A stretch of DNA of 64,000 bases, taken from Myrica gale (Eukaryota > Streptophyta > Magnoliopsida > Fagales > Myricaceae). Shown piece after piece: positions 34,222 to 45,700 of this stretch (the stretch's first letter is position 1; each line of letters begins with the position of its first letter). The DNA is taken from assembly GCA_963930655.1 (NCBI GenBank), contig OZ005621.1, forward strand, positions 18,835,001 to 18,899,000, read 5' to 3'. The position numbers and the translations under genes were made by a program. The notes under the pieces are model-generated. The model was given only the letters and a program-made list of their open reading frames with translations, did no database searches and was not told the origin of the DNA.

Positions 34222-36036
34222 TCAACTCCCCATTTGGTTTCTCCGTTGGTGGCAATTATACGGTCTCGTTACCGATATTATTCTCACTAAACTCCTAGAA
34301 GCTCTACCCTGATTTGCCAATCTGGCCCAAGTCATAATACAGAACAACCAATTCCCCACACTATGTCTGTTCGTAAGTATGTACAAAATCTCATGGATTC
34401 TCAAATGAGATTATCAAGTAAGCCAGACTATTTGTGCTCGCCGTTTCCATGTCAAATGATAGGACAAATTCAATATCCACAGGATTATTGAACAAGTAAA
34501 AAGGAATTTCCTTCGCCAGATTAATTGTTGTCTGAAAGCTAGCCTCCAGACAACAATTGCTCATCCATGAACTAGGCCTAGAGTTATGTCAACAATTGCA
34601 GTTCGATGTTAACAGAATTAATGGACAAGACCCAAATGAGCATCCCCCAGCATCATCTCGTCCACTGCAAGTCAATCTAAGCCCAACTACTTGGATCCTC
34701 TGTTCCAAGACAGCCAAGATCCTTACTCCGTTAATCTCGACGATGACATATGAAGCCCAAGCCCATGTGACAACCGCCGACATGTAACGACAAATTCAGC
34801 AAGTAAATTTGACAAGTCACTATTCATGAACATTAAATATCAATAGTAAAAGTAGTAGAAAGCAACAGAGAAGTCATTGTTCATTCACAGTAAAAAGCAA
34901 CCGACAGCTAAAGGTACAACACGCGTGAGTTAGCCTTACGTCTTTAAAAATAGAAGACAAAGTCATTTGTAATCAGATTTCCATATCGGATTTCTGAACA
35001 CTCTTTCCCTTAAGTCTTTCTGAGTTAGCCTTATGAGTCTATCTAAGTTTTGAACCATGTCTTCTTACTTGATAGTTCTTGTTAGTCAATTTTGTAAGTA
35101 AACTATTTCCGAAGTAAACAAAATTTTAAGTAGATTCTTGTCTTTCTATTTCTCTGCCAACATGCATACCGCCATATTGGACAACTTTAAATTTAGTTAC
35201 ATGCACAACATACATACCGCCAGATTGGACGGTTTTATGTTTCTGCTCACATGCATCTTTACCGTCTCCATGATTGGAGACGGTTGATAACATACGAAGC
35301 TATTATCTTCGAGGTGGTTGAACGACCCCGGGAGAGCCTCACCGGTATCCAGATCTAGTAACAAGATTATTTTCTCTAATTTATGAAAAGTTTTAGTATT
35401 CTGCTTCCGTAGTGATGACTCGTCTCCATCATTCTCTTGCTAACCTTTATTTCTCCCCTTTCAAAGTAAGGTAATCATCCAGCTCGATGTATTTAACCAA
35501 TAATTGGTATAGTAAACCCACTCCTTCTGATCTTCAATTCGAAGAAAGGAATTTCCAAAGTCAATTCTCGGTCTCTTGTGACAAGTTATATGAATGAAAT
35601 ATTGATGGTTTCTCTGAACAAGAAATCCTAAATAAGCTCCAGCATATGACCATGGTAGCAAACAACTACTTAGTAAACCATTCCCTTAGCCATCCAGAAA
35701 TCGTTGATTTAATTATCTCTGGTTTCATTAGTTCTTTACGCCAATGGTGGGAAAAGTACCTCATCGAAAGTGATCGTGATCTCATTCGTTATGCTGTTCG
35801 ACATGATGAAGAAGGATTGCCAATTTTTGATGAAAAATATGGTCAAGATGTGGTGTTAGTGATGGTATTAATAAGAGTATTAATACCATTATTAAACATT
35901 TTCTTGGTAATAACAGATAAGCTAGGATTCATGACCAATTAAGTATCCTTAAGTGTCCAACCTAATCTCTTTGCCCATAAGATTAGAGAAGTCTTAAGTC
36001 AACCCTCAGGAATCATAGACTATGATACCCTGACTC
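34222..36036 (+). mobile_element. Caulimovirid fossil, segment 1 (plus)
   Basis: An endogenous pararetrovirus piece. It holds the end of the region after RNase H (about 34222-34800), the leader with short hairpins (about 34900-35450), and then part of the capsid-like region (about 35480-35942, recognisable by SLRQWWEKYL and RHDEEGLPIFDE). It is broken and rearranged, with several damage points. The family is Caulimoviridae, related to the Petuvirus/Florendovirus group. Confidence 0.75.
35261..35284 (+). other. Perfect stem-loop in a caulimovirid leader
   Basis: ACCGTCTCCA and TGGAGACGGT form a 10 bp stem with the 4-base loop TGAT. It stands where other copies have ACCGCC...GGACGGT hairpins and is preceded by the same CATGCAT lead. 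Confidence 0.7.
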
Positions 36037-39000
36037 ATGGACGAGTTACTAGGGTGCTTACTTTGAAAGGACGGAATCGGGGATTAAAAAAAGAATGATG
36101 GAGTCGGGCCATGGAAGTAAGAAACAGAGAGGATAACAACAGATAAATTAAAAATAGTTTTGAAGACCCCCTGTGAAGGAACAAGCTTCGTTTCACACCA
36201 GCACTCGAGATATGAATGCTTGTCAAACTTGTATCAGTCTTAAAATAAGTTTTAAAATCAGAAAATAATTAGAAGGCGGTATGCATGTAGCAGAATTGTA
36301 AACCAGCCATGAAGGCGGATGCATGTAACTTGAAATGTAAAATCGTCTAATCTGACAGTATGCATGTTTGCAAAGAAGAGATAAAGACATAGATATACTT
36401 GAAAACTTGATTTCCTTCAAAGAACAAGTAAAAAGACATTGTGTTCTTAGACTTTGAAAGACTTGAGTTACTAAGGATAAAAAGACTTGAGGGTGAGAGA
36501 GTTCAGAAATCCGAAATGGAAATCTGATTACAAATGACCTTGGCTTTTATATTTAAAGACAAAAGGGTTACTGTGGAATCACGTTGATACTGTTGAATCA
36601 CGCGTGCTTTGACTGTAGATGAACATGGGTGTGTCGGCTGCTTTTCGGCTGTTTTACTTTACCGTTCATGAATAGTAATTTGACTTTTTACTGTTCATGA
36701 CTAGTGACTTGCTGACTTTGTCGTTACATGTCTACGGATGTCACATGGGCTTTGTTGACATCTCATCTTCGAGTAGAGATCTTGACTGTCTTGGAAAACT
36801 GGATCCAAGAAATTGGGCTTTGAATGTCCTACAGTAGACGAGTGAGATGAGGTTGGAATGTGCTCATCTGGATCTTGTCCAATGATCTTTCTGACTTCGA
36901 GCTGCAACTGATGGCGCAACTCTTGGAGATCTTCTTTACTTTGAACTTGGTTCATAATAGAGACAAGAGTAATCTGGAGACTGGTTTTCTCGACTAAGAA
37001 CTGAGAGACCGCAGAAAATTCTTGTGGATATAGTACTTACTTGGTAATCTCATTTAAGAATCCATGAGATCTTGTACTTACCTACGAACAGACAGAGTGT
37101 TGGGAACTGGCTGTTCTGAACTGTGACTTGGGCCAGATTGGCAAATCGGGCTTGCCAATCTGGCCAATGCTTCCTGAAGCTGAGTTGGAATGATATCGGT
37201 AATGAGACCGTATAATTGCCACCAACGGAGGAACCAATTTGGAAGTTGACTTGTGAACTTGTTGTCGAAGTTCATGAACCAAAAATGAGAGAAGGTCTCA
37301 TTTTAGTAAAGGAGGACATTTGACCAGGCTTTAATATAATCGTAAAAGTTGAAGCCTAGGTTGACCTGGAAGCTCTTTCAGAATGGATGGATGAGAACCT
37401 CATTCTTGACATGAAAGAATTTTTACTATGAATAACTTGTGGAATGCAACATTCTTTTGCGTATGATCAAACCTATCCATAATGGGTTCAATCTTGACAG
37501 ACTCTGTATAGAGAAGGATGAGTTTATAGAAACTAATTGACTTATTAGGTTGCTTTGGGACGAAATGTCATTTGAGAGGCAAATAGGCTCGGAGCAGTTT
37601 ATCATGTTGAACCCGAAGAAGGGTTTCTTGATCCTTTTGACTTGCAGCAACTTCAGATGTGAGCAAATGTTTGTGACAATGCTCAACATGAAAAATATTC
37701 TGAAGAACTTCTTTGACTATAAACTCTGAAGGATTTTTCTGGACATGAGGAATTTTACTTTCTAGTCTAGACGGAGGAGACTAGTCCGTACTTGGTAGTC
37801 TTAACGGAGACTGGGCTGGAGAGAAGGTTAGGAGATTGACTTGGTGGTAACGCAGCTTAGGCGGAATATGTAGGCTTACCATACTGATTTGTGAGGGCAA
37901 AAGCTGAAGAGGAAGGCCAGACCTTTTGACTTGTTTGAGAAGGATTACCTAGAACCTGGAAACGATTACTTGAAGAGGTTTGATCTGGAGGACCAAATGA
38001 GACTAGCAAATGGTCAAGGAGTAACTTAGGTGTAGCTGGTGACTTGGTTGACTTGACAGGTTCTTTGCCGTGGGGTTTAGGAGTCATGGGAATCCTGCAA
38101 AAATTCACGGGTAAAGAAGTCAGGAATACTGTTTTGACTTCCTTGGATGTACTCAAGATCAAAATTAAAAGCATTGAGAATGGCTTGCCATCGTGCAAAA
38201 ATCTGTTTGGTGCAATGTTTTTTACATCTTTTTCTAAAACTAATTTTGTTCTTTTGCAATCAACTCATACTAAAAACTTTTGATTTATTAAATCACTTTG
38301 AAATTTACTTATGCTTAGTACTATAGATAAAATTTCTTTTTAATAGTACTATAATTTTGCTGTGCTGAATTCCAATTGCCGGAATGATATCTGACTAATT
38401 GTTTTGCTGAATCGGGTTTGACTTTTTGTTTGAGAATGTCACCATAACCATTTTCGGAGGCATCGGTCTCAACAATTTTAAAGGCTAAAGGTAAAGGAAT
38501 GTCAAGGCAAGAGAGAGACTTGACATGTGACTTGATTTGTTTTACCATAGAAGTGTGTTCTTCAGTACATGGAGGATGATTTTTCTAAAGACGTTGGAAC
38601 AAAGATTTACATAGATGCCTTAAATGATGATAGAATTCAACAATGTAATTGAGAGAACCTAAGAATCTTTGGAGTTGGGTTTTCTCTAGCATGATATCGG
38701 GGAATTTATCAGCAAATTGAAGGGATCTGTCTATGGGATGAATTTGACCTTGGTCAATTGTTGTAACCTCAATTCAACAATGTAATTGAGAGATCCTAAG
38801 AACCTTTGGAGTTGAGTTTTCTCTAGCATGACATCGGAGAATTTATCAGCAAATTGAAAGGATCTGTCTATGGGATGAATTTGACCTTTGTCAATGTTGT
38901 AACATAAAAATCTGACTTTAGTTTGGAACATCCTGGTCTTAGGGGCAGAGAGCACTAGACCATTTGACTTGATGATTTGGAGAAACTTATGGAGGTGTTT

Positions 39001-39480
39001 CCAATGTTCTTCATTTGACTTTGATGAGACTAACACATCGTCAATATAGACAATTGTGAAATGACTATAAGGGTTAAAAATGTCGTTCATGAAATTTTGG
39101 AATTCACTTGGAACATTTTTCAGATCGAAGGGCATTACATATTCCATTCGTAATGTCCAAAGGGTGTGATGAATGTTGTTTTATACCTATCTGGCTCATG
39201 GACTTGGATTTGAAAGAAGCTGCTCTTCATATAAAATTTACTAAAAATTGTGGCTACTGACAGACGACTGATGAGATCGCGTTTGTCAGGAATGTGATAA
39301 CGAATCCATTGAATAACCTTATGCAATGGTTTGTAATTGATTACGAGTAACTCCTCTTTCTATTTATACATTTTTGTAAACATAAAAAGCAATACAAGAC
39401 TAAGAGAATTTACTATGACAGATGATGTCTTTAGTTAAAAGATCATGGATTTCCTTTTTGCAGACTTTCATCATCTCTTG
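36037..39480 (-). mobile_element. Caulimovirid fossil, segment 2 (minus)
   Basis: Reading from high to low coordinates: reverse transcriptase and RNase H (about 39330-38080, with YIDDVLVSSKS and GQIHPIDRS), the downstream region of unknown role (about 38000-36700), and the leader (about 36700-36040) with the AAGCTTGTTCC-type motif in reverse near 36180. It is broken in many places. It meets segment 3 at a palindrome near 39410-39575. Confidence 0.78.
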
Positions 39481-41290
39481 ATTCATCTGTATGGGATGAC
39501 TAATAAAGAGATGATGGAAGTCTGCAAAATGGAAATCCATGATCTTTTAAGTAAAAACATCATCCACCATAGTAAATCCCGTTGAAATTATTGAGACCTT
39601 GTCTCCGGCCCAGTCTCCGTTAAGACTACCAAGTACGACTCAGTCTCCGTCTAGGCTACAAAGTAAAATTCCTCATGTCCAGAAGAATCCTTCAGAGTTT
39701 ATAGTCAAAGAAGTTCTTCAGAATATTGTTCATGTTGAGCATTGTCACAAACATTTGCTCACGTATGAAGTTGCTGCAAGTCAAAAGGATCAAGAAGCCT
39801 TCGGTTTCAACATGGTAAACTGCTCCGAGCCTATTTGCCTCCCAAATAGCATCTCGTCTCAGAGTATCCTAATAAGTCAATTGGTTTCTATAAATTCATT
39901 CTTCTCCACACAGAGTCTGTAAAGATTGAACTCATTCTGGATAAGTTTGATCCTACACAAAAGATGGTTGCATTCCACAAGTTATTCATAGTAAAAAATC
40001 TTTCATGGTTCTCATCCATCCATTCTGAAAGAGCTTCCAGGTCAACCTATAGGCTTCAACTATTACGATTATATTGAAGCCTAGTCAAATGTCATCTTTT
40101 ACCAAAATGAGACCCAGTCTCATTCTTGGTTCATGAACTTTGACAACAAGTTCACAAGTCAACTTCCTAATTGGCTCCTCTGTTGGTGGCAATTATATTG
40201 TTCCATTACCGATATCATTCTCACTCATCTTCAGGAAGAATTGGCCCGATTTGTCAATCTGGCGCAAGTTACAGTTCAGAACAGTCAGTTCCCAACACTC
40301 TGTCTGTTCGTAAGTAAGTACAAGATCCCATGGATTCATAAATGGGGTTACCAAGTAAATCAGAACATTTGTGCTCGCCGTTTCCATTCTATATCCACAG
40401 GATTATTGAACAAGTAAAAAATGAATTTCCTCAGCCACATGAATTTTCTGCGGTCTTTCAATTCCTAGTCGAGAAAACCAGTCTCCAGACTACTCTTGTC
40501 TCTACTATGAACCAAGTTCAAAGTAAAGAAAATCTCCAAGAGTTGTACCATCAGTTGCAGCTCGAAGTCAGCAAGATCATTGGACAAGATCCAGATGAGC
40601 ACAGTGCAACCTCATCTCACTCGTCTACTGCAGGACATTCAAAGCCCAATTTCTTGGATCCAAATTTCCAAGACAGTCAAGATCTTTACCCGAAGATGAC
40701 ATGTGAAGCCCAAGCCCCATGTGACATCCGTAGACATGTAAGGACAAAGTCAGCAAGTCAGACAAACAAGTCACTATTTATGAACAGTAAAACATCAAAT
40801 TACTATTCATAAACAGTAAAGTAAAACAGCCGAAAAGCAGTCGACACACCCCTATTCATCTACAGTGAAAGCACGCGTGATTCAACAGTATCCGCGTGAC
40901 TCCACAGTAACCCTCATGTCTTTAAATACAGAAGCGTAATCAGATTTCCATTTCGGATTTCTGAACCCTCTCTCCCTCAAGTCTTTCTATCCTTAGTAAC
41001 CCAAGTCTATCTAAGTCTAAGAACACAATGTCTTCTTACTTGATAGTTCTTGTTAGTCAATCTCGTAAGTCACTTGTTATATCTCTATGCAAACATGCAT
41101 ACCGCCATATTGCACGGTTTTACATTTCAAGTTACATGCATCCGCCTTCATGGCTGGTTTACAATTCTGCTACATGCATACCGCCTTCATTGCTGGTTTA
41201 AGTAATTATTTTTTGATTTTACAAGTAAACTTATTTTGACAGAGCATTCATAGCTCAATACTGGCGTGAAACGAAGCTTGTTCCTTCATA
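39481..41290 (+). mobile_element. Caulimovirid fossil, segment 3 (plus)
   Basis: It covers the region downstream of RNase H (39599-40812, with FDNKFTSQLPNW and MNQVQSKENLQEL) and the leader with hairpins (about 40900-41290). It has no reverse transcriptase. It is broken. Confidence 0.75.
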
Positions 41291-42100
41291 GCAGATCGAC
41301 CCGCAGATCGACAATGAAAGTCACTTCGCTGGTATCCACTTACTAACGGTCTTAAAAGAAAATTAACTTAGGAAAAAATAACTAAACCAGCCATAAAGGT
41401 GGTAATGCATGAGTGCAGAAACTTAGAACTGACCAATCTGGCGGTATGTATGAATACATGAAACTGAAACTTAAAACCGTCCAATCTGGCGTTCTGCTTG
41501 TTTGCAGATTTTAACAAAGAAAGAAGAACAACGATATACTTGGAAACTGATTTACCTGATAATCAAGGAAAGAAACAAGTTACTTGGTTACATGACTTAC
41601 ACAGAACTATCAAGAAAGAAGACATAGTTCTAACTCTGGATAGACTCGTAAGGGAGGCTAGAAAGACTTGAGAGAGAGAGAGAGAGCAGAATCGAAAACG
41701 AAGTTCGAGTTCTGCTTACAAATGACTTGAGCTGCGATATTTAAAGACAGATGAGAGCACTGTGTATTCACGCGGATCCTATGTAGTCACTGTTGTTACT
41801 GTGCATGAACAGTGACCTGTCAGCTGTTTTTACAGTTGGTGAATAGTAAAATAAGTCAAATTTACTATTCATAGTTTGACTTTCGGTTGAACTTTGTCCT
41901 TACATGTCTTCAGATTTTACATGAGCTTCATATATAGTCTGCAAGGTCGACCGAGTAAGGGTCTTGACTATCCTGGAACAGGGGATCCAAGTAATTGGGC
42001 TTCATTTAAAATCTGAAGACATGTAAGGACAAAGTCAAACGAAAGTCAGCAAGTCAAACCGAAAGTCAAATAATTGGGCTTCATTTAAAATCTGACTACA
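41291..42100 (-). mobile_element. Caulimovirid fossil, segment 4 (minus): left arm of a palindrome
   Basis: It is mainly leader sequence and the reverse complement of most of segment 5. Shared phrases include the TTTAAATATCGCAG promoter-like core, GAACTCGAACTTCG and the hairpin motifs. It has no coding capacity. Confidence 0.75.
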
Positions 42101-42374
42101 CAGGATTCGCGTGAATACACAGTGCTCTCATCTGTCTTTAAATATCGCAGCTCAAGTCATTTGTAAGCAGAACTCGAACTTCGTTTTCGATTCTGCTCTC
42201 TCTGTCTCTTGCCTCCCTTACGAGTCTATCCAGAGTTAGAACTATGTCTTCTTTCTTGATAGTTCTGTGTAAGTCATGTAACCAAGAACTTGTTTCTTTC
42301 CTTGATTATCAAGTAAATCAGTTTCCAAGTATATCGTTGTTCTTCTTTCTTTGTTAATATCTCCAAACATGCAT

Positions 42375-42482
42375 ACCGCCAGATTGGACGGTTTTAAGTT
42401 TCAGTTTCATGCATTCATACATACCGCCAGATTGGTCGGTTCTAAGTTTCTGCACTCATTCATTACCGCCTTCATGGCTGGT
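42375..42482 (+). repeat. Three leader hairpins with bulged 6 bp stems
   Basis: 42375-42392 and 42423-42440 have ACCGCC, loop AGATT, then GG, one bulged base, CGGT. 42465-42482 has ACCGCC, loop TTCAT, then GGC, bulged T, GGT. In all three the six pairs are complete. Like units recur at 35216-35233, 52160-52177 and 52209-52226, and in reverse in the minus segments. Confidence 0.65.
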
Positions 42483-42746
42483 TTAGTTATTTTCTCCTAA
42501 GTTAATTTTCTTTTAAGACCATTAGCAATTGGATACCAGCTAAGTGACTTTCATTGTCGATCTGCGGGTAGAACGAAGCTTGTCCCTTTCATCAGGGGTT
42601 TCAAATTTATATCTGCTGTTCTTCCTTTTCTTCTCTGCTTCCGCATTTCCTTTATGTTTCTATGGCTCGTCTCCACCACTCTCTCTCTAATCACCGCTTC
42701 CGCCCTTTCAAAGTAAGCACCCTGGTCAGTCACTTATCTCTTCTTT

Positions 42747-42757
42747 TGGTATCAGAG
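42747..42757 (+). promoter_or_regulatory. Primer binding site complementary to initiator tRNA-Met
   Basis: TGGTATCAGAG matches the start of the plant tRNA-Met primer site. It is shared by Caulimoviridae and many LTR retrotransposons, so it does not by itself decide the family. Confidence 0.7.
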
Positions 42758-42789
42758 GCAGGCCCCGATAGTGACTGACCAGGGTGCTT

Positions 42790-45700
42790 ACCGGAGAATT
42801 ATATATATATATATACCAAAATGGGTTTCCTTGGGTATACCGATGGATTTACCAAATAGGTCATGAGATGAAGATTGGTTACCAAGGAACTTACTTTGAA
42901 AGGACCAAAACGGTTACTGGAGAGTTTATGGTGAAGACGAGCCATGGAAGCAAAGAAGCAGAGAAGATAGCAGCAGATAAAATAAAATTAATTTTTAAAG
43001 GCCTCCTGTGAGGGAACAAGCTTCGTTAAACCCAAAGGTCGGCAAATAATAGGCCAATTAGAGGGTATCAACTTGCAAATGGCCTTAAAATAAGTTTACT
43101 TGAGAAAACAGAAAATAATTACTTAAACCAGCCATGAAGGCGGTATGCATGGCGGTATGCATGAAGCAGAAATGTAAACCAGCAATGAAGGTAGATGTAT
43201 GAATGCATGTAACTTGAAATGTAAAACCGTCCAATCTGGCATGTAACTTGGTTTACTTCAAAGAACAGTTGACTTACAAGCAAGAACTATCAAGTAAGAA
43301 GACATATACTTCGTGTTCTTAGACTTAGATAGACTTGGGTTACTAAGGATAGAAAGACTTGAGGGAGAGAGAGTTCAGAAATCCGAAATGGAATTCTGAT
43401 TACAACTGACTTCGACCTCTGTATTTAAAGACAGAGGGGTTACTGTGGAATCACGCGTGCTTTGACTGTGGATGAACAGGGGCGTGTAGGCTGCTTTCAC
43501 TATTTTACTTACTGTTCATGAATAGTAAAAAGTCAAATTTACTGTTCATGAATAGTGACTTGTCGGTTTTGACTTGTTGACTTTGTCCTTACATGCCTAC
43601 GGACGTCACATGGGCCTGGGCTTGGATGTCACATGGACTTGGGCTTCACATGTCGTCTCTTATCTAGATCCAAGTAGTTGGGCTTTGATTGACCTGCAGC
43701 AGACGAGTGAGATGAGGCTGGGCTGTGCTCATCTGGGTCTTGTCCACTGATTTTGCTTACTTCGAGCTGCAACTGGTGGCAGAGCTCCTGTAGATCTTCT
43801 TTACTTTGAACTTGGTTCATAGCAGAGACTAGGGCAGTCTGGAGACTGGTCTTCTCTACTAGGAACTGAGAGACAGCAGAAAATTCCTCTGGCTGAGGAA
43901 ATTCCTTTTTTACTTGTTCAATTATCCTGTCGATATTGAACTTGTCCCACCATTTGACCTGGAAACGGCTAGCCATGATGTTCTGATTGACTTGATAATC
44001 TCATTTAAGAATCCATGGGATCTTGTATTTACTTGTGAACAGGCAGAGGGTCGGGAACTGACTGTTCTGGACTGTGACTTGTGCCAGATTGTCAAATCGG
44101 GCAATTGCTTCCTTGATCTTGGTGGGAATGATATCGGTAATGGGTCCGAACAATTGCCACCGACGTAGGAACCACATAGGCAGTTGACTTGTGAACTTGT
44201 TGTCGAAGTTCAGGAACCAAGAATGAGAGAAATTCTCATTTTGGTAAAAGAGGACATTTGACCAAGCTTCGATATAATCATAATAATTGAAGCCTATGGG
44301 TTGACCTGGAAGTTCTTTCAGAATAGAATGATGAGAACCCCATTCCTGATTCGAAAGAATTTTAACTATGAATTAGCTTGTGGAAAGCTATTCGTTTCTG
44401 AGTGGGATCAAACCTGTCCATAATGGGTTCGATCTTTACAGATTCTGTGTGGAGAAGGATGACTTTATAAAAACCAATTGACTTGTTGAGATGTTGTGGG
44501 ACAAAATGTCATTTGGGTGGCAAATAGGCCCTGAGCAGTTTACCATGTTGGACCTAGAGAAGAGCTTTCTGATCCTTTTGACTTGGAGTAACTTCATGTG
44601 TGATCAGACGCATGTGGCAATGATCCACATGGAATACATTCTGAAGAATTTCCTTGACTATGAAATCAGAAGGATTCTTCGGAACATAAGGAACTTTACT
44701 TTGTAGTCTAGACGGAGACTAGGCCGTACTTGGTAGTCTTAACGGAGACTGGGCCGGAGACATAGTCTCAATAATCTCATAAGGATTAGAAGGTTGACTT
44801 GGTGGTAAAGAGGCTAATGCAGAATATGTAGGCTTACTTGTGAGAGCAAGAGCTGAGGATGAAGGTCGAACTTTTTGACTTGGTTGGGAAGGATTACCTA
44901 GTAACTGGAAACGGTTACTTGTTGAGGTTTGACTTGGAGGACCAAATGAGACTAACAAATGGTCTGGGAGTAACTTGGGTGTATCTGATGACTTGGTTGA
45001 CTTGGCAGGTTCTTTACCGTGGGATTTAGAAGCCAAGGGAATCCTGCAAAAATTCACGGGTAAGGAAGTCAGAGATACTGTTTTGAGTTCTTTGGATGTA
45101 TTCAATGTCAAAATCAAAAGCACTGAGAATGGCTTGCCATCGTGCAAAAATCTGTTTGGATGCAATGTTTTTCACATCTTTTTCTAAAACAAATTTTGCG
45201 CTTTTGCAATCAACTCGTACTAAAAACTTTTGATTTATCAAATCACTTTGAAATTTACTTATGCATAGTGCTATAGATAAAATTTCTTTTTTGATAGTAC
45301 TATAATTCTGCTGTGCTGAATTCCAATTGCCGGAGTGATATCTGACTAATTGTTTAGCTGAATCTGGTTTGACTTTTTGTTTGAGAATGCCACCATAACC
45401 AATTTCTGAGGCATCGATCTCAACAATTTTGAAAGCTAAAGGTAAAAGAAGAGACTTGACATGTGACTTGATTTGTTTTACCATAGAGGTTTGTTCTTCA
45501 GTCCAAGGAGGAGAATTTTTCTGTAGACGTTGGAACAAGAGTTTACATAGATGTCTTAAATTATGATAAAATTCAGCAATGTAATTGAGTGAACCTAAGA
45601 ACCTTTGGAGTTGAGTTTTCTCAAGAATGACATCGGGGAATTTATCAGCAAATTGAAGGGATCTGTCTATGGGGTGGATTTGACCTTGATCAATATTGTA

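Larger units (their letters stand above)
42101..42789 (+). mobile_element. Caulimovirid fossil, segment 5 (plus): leader with primer binding site
   Basis: A TATA-like TTTAAATA near 42138 is followed by the leader, three hairpin motifs and AACGAAGCTTG. TGGTATCAGAG at 42747-42757 is the initiator-Met tRNA binding site used by caulimovirids. Inverted sequences CACCCTGGTCAGTCAC and GTGACTGACCAGGGTG flank the binding site (about 42718-42733 and 42771-42786). Confidence 0.78.

Noticed and set aside
35168-35284. CRISPR-like array
   Set aside because: Repeated short units with spacers, but irregular spacing, in a plant genome and within a viral leader. They fit RNA hairpins.
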